Source of the DNA: Sphingopyxis witflariensis
GTDB lineage: Bacteria; Pseudomonadota; Alphaproteobacteria; Sphingomonadales; Sphingomonadaceae
DNA length: 64,000 nt
Assembly: GCF_002205635.1 (NCBI RefSeq)
Contig: NZ_NISJ01000013.1
Coordinates: 1-64,000, forward strand
Direction of reading: 5' to 3'
A model generated the notes under the pieces. It did no database searches. It worked only from the letters and a program-made list of their open reading frames with translations, and was not told the DNA's origin. The first letter of the stretch is position 1, and each line of letters starts with the position of its first letter. Both the position numbers and the translations under genes were made by a program. Positions 52,670 to 60,573 of the stretch are shown here, one piece after another.

Positions 52670-53434
52670 TCAACCCCCAGCCGCCTCGCTGTCCGACATC
52701 GTATCGACCAGGCGGTTGAGCTGCGGCGTGCAGCCCTTGGCCATCAGCATGTCGACCGATCCCTCGACCGTGTCGGGCGCATTTGCCAGCGCGGCAAAGC
52801 GCACCGTCACCGGCGCGGCGAGGCCGGCGCCCGACAAGCGATAATCGACGCCATATTGGACTGGCATCACGTCGGTCGGCCATTTGCGGAAATTGGCGCC
52901 CTCGATGAAAGCGACCGTCGCGCTCTTGTCGGCGCGCTCGATTTTGAGCAATTCGTCGCTGTCCATATGCGGGCGCCACAGAATCAGCGAGGCCGGATCG
53001 GTAACGCAGAAAGTGCCAGCGTCGCGATAGTCGAGCAGCCACAGGTTGGGCGCACGAATATCAGCGGGCGCCTGTTCGCCGGGGCCGCGGGAAAATCCGC
53101 CGCGTGACCGCATTGTCGGTCCCTTGGCGAGCATGCGACTGACCGTCGTACCCATCGATTGGCTCGATGCGATCGCACCGGTTGCGCCAAAAGTGCCGGG
53201 CCCCGACAGGGTGCGGGTCTTGCCCGCCTGCATCAGCACGACTTTGTCGCCCGCGACCAAGGTCAGCTTGTCTGTCGGCTTCAGCTTGGCGCCGGTTGGA
53301 TATTTGCTGGCCGAAGGGCCGGTCGACCGGATGACCATCGATTGGGCGGCGGCCGTGCCGACGACGGCGACCGCCATGACGGCGGCGATGGCGGTCAGGC
53401 CCAGGCGGCGCGTCCGGATATCAGGAAAGGACAT
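52670..53434 (-). CDS. Exported FecR-like protein of unknown function
   Basis: A 254-residue exported protein with a signal peptide (LGLTAIAAVMAVAVVGTAAA). The segment YPTGAKLKPTDKLTLVAGDK then VVLMQAGKTRTLSGPGTF resembles a FecR-type beta-rich domain. A Ser/Arg/Gly-rich linker (RSRGGFSRGPG) leads to a C-terminal domain with two cysteines (FCVTD and KGCTPQ) that may pair in the periplasm. FecR-like proteins beside CHASE2 cyclases recur in other bacteria, which supports the reading. Its start overlaps the cyclase stop by 14 bases, so the two are coupled. No enzymatic motif is visible. Confidence 0.6.
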   Translation of the reverse strand: MSFPDIRTRRLGLTAIAAVMAVAVVGTAAAQSMVIRSTGPSASKYPTGAKLKPTDKLTLVAGDKVVLMQAGKTRTLSGPGTFGATGAIASSQSMGTTVSRMLAKGPTMRSRGGFSRGPGEQAPADIRAPNLWLLDYRDAGTFCVTDPASLILWRPHMDSDELLKIERADKSATVAFIEGANFRKWPTDVMPVQYGVDYRLSGAGLAAPVTVRFAALANAPDTVEGSVDMLMAKGCTPQLNRLVDTMSDSEAAGG

Positions 53435-55508
53435 AGCTTTCTCCCATTTTGGTCTGGTTCAGGCGTTCTATCAGGAACATGATGGCTGCATCCTGACTAA
53501 ATTCATTGGTTAACGCTGTGGCGCAGGTCACATAGGCGTTTTTATCGCCCGCCATGTGCGCGGCGACAAGCGCCGTGATGCGCTCACGCTGTTCGGAGGA
53601 CAGGTCGGGACGCGGGGTCAGGGCATCGACGGGCTGCGCGCGGCCGCGCAGCGTAACGCGGCCCATCGGCACCAGATCGTCGCGTCCAGAACGCGCCGCC
53701 GCTTCGGCCGAAATCAACACCCCGGTCTTCAGGCTCTTGTTCGCCGCCTCGAGCCGCGAGGCGGTGTTCATCGCGTCGCCGAGCGCGGTATATTGAATGC
53801 GGCCCTCGCCGCCGAAATTGCCGACGATCGCGTCGCCAACGTGCAGCCCGACGCGGGTCATGCCCAAGGGCGGCACGCCCTCGGCCATGTCGATGCGGAA
53901 CTTCTCGCCCGCTTCATACATCGCCAGCGCTGCTGACGAAGAACGCTCGCCGTCGTCGGGGCGGCTGAGCGGCGCGCCCCAGAATGCGACCACGGCATCG
54001 CCGACAAATTTGTCGATCGTCCCGCCATGATCGAGGACGATGTCGGAAAGGCGGTCGAGATATTCGTTGAGCAGGCGTGCGACGGTTTCCGGCGTTGTCG
54101 CGTGGCTGAGCTTGGTGAAACCCTCAAGGTCGGTGAAAATGCAGAAAATATTGCGCCGCTCGCCGTGCAGCGACAGCTGATCGGGGTCGCGCATGATCTG
54201 TGCCGCGACATCGGCGGGCAGATATTTGCCGAGCGCCGATTGCGCAAAGGCGCGCTGGCGCGATCCGACGGTGCGTGCGGCCGTGCCAACGGCGGCATAG
54301 CCGAACAGCCAGCCGAGTGCCCAGCCGAAGGCGGGCAGGGTCGTCGTATCGACCCCGCGTCCGTGGAGCCAGAAAGGGAAGGCGGCAAAGAAAGCCATTT
54401 GCCCCAGAAAGGCGATCGCGACCCAGCGCGCACGCACGTCGATCAGGCTGGTGAGACCGCCCGCGAGTACGACCAACAGCGCGAGTGCCCACAGCGTGAG
54501 ACCAGGCAGCGGCTTCGACCAGGCGTTGTCGAGTTGCTGCGCCAGCATATGCGCGTGGACTTCCAGCCCGATCATCGTTTCATGCAGCCCGGTCAGCGCA
54601 TCGGGGAAACGGCTGAGCGGCGTGTTGAACTGGTCGTTGTCGATGATGTCGCCACCGATCAGGACATAGCGGCCTTTTACCAGCTCCGAGAAACCGGCGC
54701 GCATGTCGGCGTCCATCGGCATCGCGAATGTGTCGATCGGGATATTGGCGAAAACAGGCTCTTCCTGCCCCTTTGTGGCGCGGGCAGGAACGAGGAAGCG
54801 GATATTGCCCTGATAATTGGCGTGCGCCGGATCGACCGGCGCCAGCGCATTGGCCATCAACGGCGGCAGGCCCTTCGGCCGGTCGGGCCATGTGCGGATC
54901 ACGCTGTCGCCGTCGGTGCGGAACAACACGCTCGTCGGCTTCGTCTTGTCGGTCGTGACGTCGGCGAGATAGGATTGCAGATATTTCTGCTGTTCATAGA
55001 AGATGGTGTTGGGATTGCTTTCCTGTTCGGCATAGGCGAGCCAGGTCGGCGTCGTCATCGCGCGCAATTGTGCCTTCAGCAGCGCATCGTCGGGGCGCGG
55101 CGAATCAAAGGCAATATCGATGCCGATCGCTTTCGCGCCCATCTGGTCGAGATTGCCGAGGGCTCTTGCGAGCAGCGTGCGGTCAAGTGGCGATCGGATG
55201 CCCGTTTTGAACAGGGTTTCGTCGTTATAGGTGACCATGACGATGCGCTTGTCCTGTCCGACATGCGGCGCCATCACCGTGGCCCGGGCATCGTAAAGCG
55301 CGCGTTCGGCATCGCCGATCAGCGGAAGATCCCAACTCGACCGGGCGATTAGCGTTGCGACGATCAGAAAGACAAAAGTTGCGGCCATGCGCGACGGACC
55401 GAGTTGCCTGGCCAGCCGACGGATGCGCTTGCCCAGCGGCACGGCGGCGGGTTGGCCGTCGGGTTGCGCGGTGCTGGGCGCGGGTTCGATCGTCTGGATG
55501 GCGGTCAT
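53421..55508 (-). CDS. CHASE2-domain adenylate cyclase (class III)
   Basis: A 695-residue membrane sensor-cyclase. One N-terminal helix (about 43-56), an extracytoplasmic CHASE2 domain (60-330, with IVMVTYNDETL and GAKAIGIDIAFDSPRPDD), three C-terminal helices (about 335-415), then the cyclase domain (450-620). Catalytic residues are in place: metal-binding Asp460 (FTDLEGFTKLSH) and Asp504 (GDAVVAFWGAP), base-selecting Lys500 and Asp578, transition-state Asn581 and Arg585 (NTASRLEAAN). The Lys/Asp pair predicts ATP rather than GTP as substrate. It would make cAMP in response to a periplasmic cue, perhaps through the FecR-like partner. It starts 3 bases after the CHAT gene. Confidence 0.92.
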   Translation of the reverse strand: MTAIQTIEPAPSTAQPDGQPAAVPLGKRIRRLARQLGPSRMAATFVFLIVATLIARSSWDLPLIGDAERALYDARATVMAPHVGQDKRIVMVTYNDETLFKTGIRSPLDRTLLARALGNLDQMGAKAIGIDIAFDSPRPDDALLKAQLRAMTTPTWLAYAEQESNPNTIFYEQQKYLQSYLADVTTDKTKPTSVLFRTDGDSVIRTWPDRPKGLPPLMANALAPVDPAHANYQGNIRFLVPARATKGQEEPVFANIPIDTFAMPMDADMRAGFSELVKGRYVLIGGDIIDNDQFNTPLSRFPDALTGLHETMIGLEVHAHMLAQQLDNAWSKPLPGLTLWALALLVVLAGGLTSLIDVRARWVAIAFLGQMAFFAAFPFWLHGRGVDTTTLPAFGWALGWLFGYAAVGTAARTVGSRQRAFAQSALGKYLPADVAAQIMRDPDQLSLHGERRNIFCIFTDLEGFTKLSHATTPETVARLLNEYLDRLSDIVLDHGGTIDKFVGDAVVAFWGAPLSRPDDGERSSSAALAMYEAGEKFRIDMAEGVPPLGMTRVGLHVGDAIVGNFGGEGRIQYTALGDAMNTASRLEAANKSLKTGVLISAEAAARSGRDDLVPMGRVTLRGRAQPVDALTPRPDLSSEQRERITALVAAHMAGDKNAYVTCATALTNEFSQDAAIMFLIERLNQTKMGESYVLS

Positions 55509-55511
55509 GGA

Positions 55512-58500
55512 TCAGCGGGCCGCGCGACCGGCTGTCTCTCCGGGGGCCGGGGCGTTTGCGGTGACGCCGCTGCCACCGAGCAGCGCCTGGCCGCCGTCGC
55601 CGATGATCGCAAATCCTGCCCAATAATAGGGATGCGAGGTTTGTGCGTCGTCCATCAGCGTCACTTGCGTCGCCCATAGCGCGTCGGCGACGCTTTCGCC
55701 CGGCGTGGCCGCGAACAGGCCGCCGATCAGCCGCTTGGTGGCGTTGAAGTCATCGGGCGCCGGCCAATGGCTGGCGATGACCGAGCGTCCGCCTGCGCCG
55801 ATGAAGCTGCGCACCAACCCGTCGAGGGCATTGCCGCCACCGCTGGCCACGCCCGCTTCGCGGGTCGCTGCGACCGACGCCGCGCCGGCGGTATCGCAGG
55901 CCGAGAGGATGACCAGATCGGCGTCGATCTTGAGGTCGAAAATTTCCTGGAAGGTTAAAAGCCCGTCCGAATCCTTGTCACCGAACGAGGTGATCAAGGC
56001 CGGGCGTGCCGGGCAGGAGGGGCGCGGCGCGGTGACCAGGCCATGCGTGGCGAAATGGATGATGCGATAATCATCGAGATCGGTGCGGCTCTTGACCGCC
56101 GTGTCGGTAAAAGCGCCGCCGGTCAGCAAGGTTGCGGCATCGCGGCCCATGGTGTTCGATGCAGTGACGAGTTCGTCGGCGGAGATCGGCCGGCTCCACT
56201 GGGTCAGGTCCCATTGGCAGGTGCCGTCGACGCCATTGGCAACCGCGCCGCGTATGCCGAGCGAGGGCAGCGTGCCGGTGACTGGCAGATTCTGGCCGAG
56301 GCCCAGATATTGCTGCTTGCCCCGCGACGGCGCCGCCTGCCGCGCATTCCGAAAGCCGAGCGCCGACACCGCGGTGCTGGGCCGCGACGTCCGGCCGAGC
56401 CACGCGATCTGGCGCATGTCGAACGGATCGGCGTCGGGATCGAGAACCCGCTTTTCATAGTCGGCGAGACCGGTATCGGCGGTGACGAGCAGGTTGATCG
56501 GCAGCCGCAGCATCGCGCCATCGGGTTCGAAGATCAGGTGCGGGACCGCCGGCAATTGCGCCGCAGCGGGGCCGAACAACTGGCCGTAGAGCTTATAGGC
56601 GCCCGCCGCGTCGAAGGGGTAGGTGACCCGGCGGCCATTTTCGACCATCGAGATGGTCGACCGGATGCTATCGACCGCAGTCTCGAGCCCCGCAGTGCTG
56701 ATGTCCGACTTCCAAAGCTGTGCCTTGTCGGGCGCGATCAGCATTGCATAGACGGCGTCGCCGACGACAAGCATTTTCAGATAGGCTTCATCGGCACGCA
56801 AAGCCGTCTGGAGCTCGGCAAGATCGAGCTTACCCGATGCGACGACGCGATATTGCGGAAAGGCCGACAGTGCGACGACGGTTTCGGCCTGTTGGAAAGA
56901 CAGGTTGTCGAGCTGGGTTTTTACGTCGGCCCGCAATGCGTTGATTTCGGGCGACGCCGGGAGTTGCGCCAGCCGTGCATCCTCGATCCGCGCGCGTTCG
57001 ATGTCGCGATTGAGGGTGGTCGCCTGACGGAACAGCCGCGCACCTTCGCCGCTGCCGCTCGACAGTTCGCGTGCAAGGATCGCCTGCGTGTCGGCGACAC
57101 CGGGGCGAACCTGCAACTGGCTGGCGACGAAGAAATCGCTGACCGCGCTTGGATCGGACGCGGCCCGGCCCGCGAGCAGGCGGTAATAGGGGGCCATCAT
57201 ATTGGCCATGCCGGTCGTCGAACGCTGCGACTGCGCCAGCGCGGTCACGACTTCGCGATAAATGCCCAGCGCCTTGTCGTCCTGTCCGTGCCGGGTCAGG
57301 AAGGCGGCGTAGCGCGCGCGGGCCGAGGCGAGGGCGTTGGTTTCGGGATATTCGACCGCCAGCGCATTGACCGATTCACGGAAGCGGGCGTCGGCGGCGC
57401 CATTGTCGCCCAGCGCCTCTTCGGTGAGCGCGAGTTCGCCCAGCATTTGCGAGCGTAGACGGATGATCGACGTCACCCGGCCTTCGCGAACGGCGACGGC
57501 ATCGGACAATCCCTTGAGCTGTGCCGCCTTGGCAGCGCGCGGGTTGCCGCGCAGCCGCTCGACGGTGCCGAGCAGATGGCCGGCCTGTGCGTCGATAATC
57601 TGCGCGCGTTCGGCGGGGGACAGCCGCTCGCGGCCCGATCCCTGACGGACCATGCCGCTGTCGTTGGCGCTGTTCACCGCGGCGGCAATGTCGGGGGACA
57701 GGGTGACTGCGCTGCCTTCGACCGAAACGCCGCCGCTCATCGCCCGGATCGGTGCCTGTAGCAGCGCCGCGGCGCCGTCATAATCGCGCTGGTTCAGCGC
57801 GTCGATCGCGCGGAAATTGCGGCGCAGGCGCAGCTGGACGGGGTCGTTCGTCGGTGCCGCCTCGACTTCGGCGAACAGGCGCGCGGCTTCGGCGAATTCG
57901 CCAAGGTTCGATTTCTGCAAGGCGCGGTTGAGGGTGAATTCGCTGGGGTCGAGGTCGGCGGCAGCCTGCTCGTCAAGCGTGCGGCGCGACAATGCTTCGA
58001 AAAACTCGGCCGCCTCGGCATAGTCGCCGCTGTGGTTGCGGCGATATCCTTCGGCCAGCGCCTTGTCGACGTCGATCGCGCCGGCGAGCGTGCGGGCAAA
58101 GCCGTCATTGCCGCCGATCGATGTCGTCGCGACCTTGATCACACCCGGGACGACCTTGCGCTGGCGTATCGAGTCCAGTGCGAGGTTCAGCGCGTCGTCA
58201 TAGGCGGCAAAGCCTTCGACCGTATAGGCGGTGCCTGCATCGGCCTCGATCCGCGTCTTCCACGCGATCGGGCTGTCTTTTACGACGCAGGCGCCGTCGG
58301 CGGTGCAGCTGATCGCGCCGACCCGGGCCTGCTCGATCCGGGCCCGTGCTTCGGCTGGGCTGGCGCGCAGCATGCGGACATAGCCGATCGGCTGGCTCGC
58401 ATCACGGCACAGGATCATCCAGGCGCGATCGAACATGCCCTTGACCACGCTGTCGCGCACCGTCGCCTGCACTTCGCACAGCGACCCGCCCTGATCGCCA

Positions 58501-58613
58501 ATCGAAAAACTGTCTTGAAGCGTGGGGTCGGTGCCCTGTGCCAGCGCAATTTGGGGTGCTGTCAGGCACAACGCCGCCAAAATCGGCAATTGATACGGAC
58601 GTCGAGCGGTCAT
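55512..58613 (-). CDS. Exported CHAT-domain (caspase-like) protein with helical repeats
   Basis: A 1,033-residue protein with a signal peptide (MTARRPYQLPILAALCLTAP then QIALAQ), so the protease-like domain should act in the periplasm or outside. The middle (about 180-620) is all-alpha, TPR-like (AEGYRRNHSGDYAEAAEFFE, LNRALQKSNLGEFAEAARLF). The C-terminal CHAT domain (about 700-1010) has its catalytic dyad as His857 in IIHFATHGL and Cys906 in VILSACDTA. CHAT proteins are cysteine peptidases or peptidase-like modules, the best known being separase-like and gasdermin-activating ones. The ATG at 58613 has GGGGGA 8 bases upstream and opens the signal peptide; longer in-frame options are less suitable. 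It heads a five-gene unit ending in tpsB-tpsA. Confidence 0.88.
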   Translation of the reverse strand: MTARRPYQLPILAALCLTAPQIALAQGTDPTLQDSFSIGDQGGSLCEVQATVRDSVVKGMFDRAWMILCRDASQPIGYVRMLRASPAEARARIEQARVGAISCTADGACVVKDSPIAWKTRIEADAGTAYTVEGFAAYDDALNLALDSIRQRKVVPGVIKVATTSIGGNDGFARTLAGAIDVDKALAEGYRRNHSGDYAEAAEFFEALSRRTLDEQAAADLDPSEFTLNRALQKSNLGEFAEAARLFAEVEAAPTNDPVQLRLRRNFRAIDALNQRDYDGAAALLQAPIRAMSGGVSVEGSAVTLSPDIAAAVNSANDSGMVRQGSGRERLSPAERAQIIDAQAGHLLGTVERLRGNPRAAKAAQLKGLSDAVAVREGRVTSIIRLRSQMLGELALTEEALGDNGAADARFRESVNALAVEYPETNALASARARYAAFLTRHGQDDKALGIYREVVTALAQSQRSTTGMANMMAPYYRLLAGRAASDPSAVSDFFVASQLQVRPGVADTQAILARELSSGSGEGARLFRQATTLNRDIERARIEDARLAQLPASPEINALRADVKTQLDNLSFQQAETVVALSAFPQYRVVASGKLDLAELQTALRADEAYLKMLVVGDAVYAMLIAPDKAQLWKSDISTAGLETAVDSIRSTISMVENGRRVTYPFDAAGAYKLYGQLFGPAAAQLPAVPHLIFEPDGAMLRLPINLLVTADTGLADYEKRVLDPDADPFDMRQIAWLGRTSRPSTAVSALGFRNARQAAPSRGKQQYLGLGQNLPVTGTLPSLGIRGAVANGVDGTCQWDLTQWSRPISADELVTASNTMGRDAATLLTGGAFTDTAVKSRTDLDDYRIIHFATHGLVTAPRPSCPARPALITSFGDKDSDGLLTFQEIFDLKIDADLVILSACDTAGAASVAATREAGVASGGGNALDGLVRSFIGAGGRSVIASHWPAPDDFNATKRLIGGLFAATPGESVADALWATQVTLMDDAQTSHPYYWAGFAIIGDGGQALLGGSGVTANAPAPGETAGRAAR

Positions 58614-58823
58614 TACGCAAATCCCCCAAACACACGCGCAGAGGCACCGTGCCATATTCATGGCAAGGCGCAGTCTTTCTAGCTGCGATGCGACCCATTC
58701 CCTGACGAAGACACTAAACCCTTCGGAATAAAAAGGGAAGTGATCTGCCTCACAGGCCGCTTGCGCCGCAGTGGCGCGCGACCTATCTGCACTGGGACAT
58801 TTTTTAATCCGAATGAGGACATG

Positions 58824-59150
58824 ATGACGCAATTCGACGATCGCGAACGGGCATTCGAAGCGAAATTCGCACGCGACCAGGAGGTTCAGTTCCGGATCAC
58901 CGCACGCCGCAACCGGCTGGTCGGCGAGTGGGCTGCCGAACGCATGGGTCTGACCCCCGAAGAAACCGACGCCTATGCCAAGGCGGTGGTGCAGGCCGAT
59001 TTCGAAGAAGCAGGCGACGAGGATGTGATCCGCAAGCTCGCGGGCGATCTGACTGCGGCGCAGGTCGAGATCAGCGACGCCGAAATTCGCGAAGCTTTGG
59101 GCGAAAAGGCAGTCGAGGCGCGACGCCAGTTCATGGACAGCCAGAGCTAA
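58824..59150 (+). CDS. DUF1476 (ATP synthase zeta-subunit-like) protein
   Basis: A 108-residue helical protein with the DUF1476 signature MTQFDDRERAFEAKFARDQE, RNRLVGEWAAERMGL and EEAGDEDVIRKLAGDL. Some alphaproteobacterial members are the zeta inhibitor of F1-ATPase; which role applies here is not decided. The ATG at 58824 (preferred to 58821) lies 4 bases after GAGGA. It is divergent from the CHAT gene across 210 bases and followed by bolA after 12 bases. Confidence 0.9.
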   Translation: MTQFDDRERAFEAKFARDQEVQFRITARRNRLVGEWAAERMGLTPEETDAYAKAVVQADFEEAGDEDVIRKLAGDLTAAQVEISDAEIREALGEKAVEARRQFMDSQS

Positions 59151-59162
59151 GGGAGCGCACCA

Positions 59163-59396
59163 ATGGGAATGCGCGAATCGGACTTGCGGGCGATGATCGT
59201 CGCCGCCTTCCCCGATGCGGAGGTGGCGATCACCGACCTTGCGGGTGATAATGATCATTATGCCGCGCATGTCGTCAGTGCCGCATTCAGCGGGATGAGC
59301 CGCGTCGCCCAGCACAAGGCGGTCTATGCCGCACTGGGTGGGCGCATGGGCGGCGAACTTCATGCCTTGCAATTGACCACGGCCATCCCCTCATAG
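59163..59396 (+). CDS. BolA-family protein
   Basis: A 77-residue class II KH-like protein: [36 protein letters not shown] and [20 protein letters not shown]. The conserved His in GELHAL is the BolA residue that can ligate a [2Fe-2S] cluster shared with a monothiol glutaredoxin. Encoded 53 bases before grxD, the usual partner. Confidence 0.93.
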   Translation: MGMRESDLRAMIVAAFPDAEVAITDLAGDNDHYAAHVVSAAFSGMSRVAQHKAVYAALGGRMGGELHALQLTTAIPS

Positions 59397-59449
59397 GGGC
59401 CATGACTTATTTGCGGCGCGCGTCTGTGCGCCCGACCGGAGATACGACG

Positions 59450-59791
59450 ATGACCGAAGCCACCCCCAGCGCCATTGGCGACCGCATTGCGAAGCTGGTC
59501 GCCGACCATCCCGTGCTGCTGTTCATGAAGGGCACGCCGCTTTTCCCGCAGTGCGGCTTTTCGTCGCGCGCAATCGCGATGCTCGACCGCCTTGGCGTCG
59601 AATATGAAACCGTCGACGTGCTGCAGGACATGGAAATCCGGCAGGGCATCAAGGAATTTTCCGACTGGCCGACGATTCCCCAGCTTTATGTGAAGGGCGA
59701 ATTTGTCGGCGGATCGGACATTATGATGGAAATGTGGGAAGCCGGCGAGCTTCACGCGGCGGTCAGCGACCTTCCGCCTCGCGCCGAATAG
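59450..59791 (+). CDS. grxD: Monothiol glutaredoxin (Grx4/GrxD type)
   Basis: A 113-residue monothiol glutaredoxin with active site CGFS at Cys35 ([18 protein letters not shown]), plus [20 protein letters not shown] for glutathione binding. It carries or transfers [2Fe-2S] clusters together with BolA. The ATG at 59450 gives the compact family length; an upstream in-frame start at 59402 adds an unrelated segment. A terminator follows 24 bases after the stop. Confidence 0.95.
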   Translation: MTEATPSAIGDRIAKLVADHPVLLFMKGTPLFPQCGFSSRAIAMLDRLGVEYETVDVLQDMEIRQGIKEFSDWPTIPQLYVKGEFVGGSDIMMEMWEAGELHAAVSDLPPRAE

Positions 59792-59815
59792 GCCCGCCAC
59801 CGTTTCGCGGAATTG

Positions 59816-59849
59816 ACGCCGTCCCTGCCGATGTGGGGGCGGCGTTTTT
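59816..59849 (+). terminator. Intrinsic terminator after grxD
   Basis: ACGCCGTCCC (59816-59825) pairs with GGGGCGGCGT (59836-59845) with one G-T wobble around a 10-base loop, followed by TTTTT (59845-59849). A strong Rho-independent terminator for the DUF1476-bolA-grxD operon. Confidence 0.8.
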
Positions 59850-59880
59850 CGTTGCGCGGTGCCGTGTCGGAAAAGCATCC

Positions 59881-60010
59881 GGGGGGCGGGACCTTTCGGC
59901 CGCTCGCCCCCCGTTTGCATCGGGGGTAAGTGGAGATTTCCCGGTGGGGGCCGGGGGTGTCAGGGACCAGACCGACACCCCCCGCCGCTCCATTGAGCGG
60001 AACACTCGGG
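59881..60010. other. Structured non-coding stretch with several hairpins
   Basis: Between the grxD terminator and blaI there is no protein gene. GGGGGGCG (59881-59888) pairs with CGCCCCCC (59905-59912), GGGGGTGTC (59953-59961) pairs with GACACCCCC (59974-59982), and CCGCTC/GAGCGG follows near 59985-60000. It could be repeat relics or a small structured RNA; no known riboswitch or sRNA is recognised. Confidence 0.35.
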
Positions 60011-60150
60011 AACATATTCAACCATTCAATTGCCGTGCCAAATTAACGTGCTCCCTGATTTGGGCGGCATCTGATGGTTAGCATTTTCCTAACATCGTCG
60101 CGCCGTGTAAAGAAATCCGACACTGCTCCATTCATCGCGCATTCAGGCTA

Positions 60151-60179
60151 TTGACTACATTTGTAGTCGCTGTAGATGA
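60151..60179 (+). promoter_or_regulatory. BlaI/MecI-type operator overlapping a promoter
   Basis: GACTACA-TT-TGTAGTC (60153-60168) is a perfect inverted repeat containing the TACAnnTGTA core of BlaI, MecI and CopY operators. It overlaps a -35 TTGACT (60151-60156) with AGATGA (60174-60179) 17 bases on. The layout predicts self-repression of the blaI-M56 pair. Confidence 0.75.
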
Positions 60180-60204
60180 AGGCGCCAAAGGGAGGGGTTC
60201 CGCA

Positions 60205-60573
60205 ATGGCCGAGAGAGCAAGCGATTCAGAGATGCAGGTGCTGTCGGCTCTGTGGGAAGACGCCCCGCAGACCGCCGCCGAGCTGACCGGCCGCATCGGC
60301 AAGCTCAACGGCTGGACGCAGGCGACGGTCAAGACGTTGCTCGCCCGGCTGGTCCAGAAGGGCGCGGTAAAGGCAGAGGCCGATGGCCGGCGCTTTCTCT
60401 ATCGCCCGGCGGTCGATCGCGCCGAAGCGGTGGGCGATGAATCGCAGCGCTTCGTCGACCGGCTGTTCGGTGGCCGGGTGAGCCCGATGATCGCCCATCT
60501 CGCGCAGCGCGAGGCACTGTCCGACACCGATATTGCCGAGATTGAGGCGCTGCTGAGGAAGCTCAAGTCATGA
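60205..60573 (+). CDS. blaI: BlaI/MecI-family transcriptional repressor
   Basis: A 122-residue winged-helix repressor: SEMQVLSALWEDAPQTAAEL, LNGWTQATVKTLLARLVQKG and DGRRFLYRPAVDRAEAV, with a C-terminal dimerisation helix. In the family the repressor is released when a partner BlaR/MecR-type membrane protease is activated. The ATG at 60205 follows GGGAGGGG (60190-60197). Its stop overlaps the M56 gene by 4 bases. No beta-lactamase is adjacent, so the regulated stress is open. Confidence 0.92.
   Translation: MAERASDSEMQVLSALWEDAPQTAAELTGRIGKLNGWTQATVKTLLARLVQKGAVKAEADGRRFLYRPAVDRAEAVGDESQRFVDRLFGGRVSPMIAHLAQREALSDTDIAEIEALLRKLKS

Noticed and set aside
53421-55508. Guanylate rather than adenylate cyclase
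   Set aside because: The base-selecting pair is Lys500/Asp578, the adenine-type combination, not the Glu/Cys-type pair of guanylate cyclases.
58640-58665. Sigma-54 promoter upstream of the CHAT gene (TGGCACGG on the reverse strand)
   Set aside because: The required GC of the -12 element is not at the correct spacing from the GG of the -24 element.
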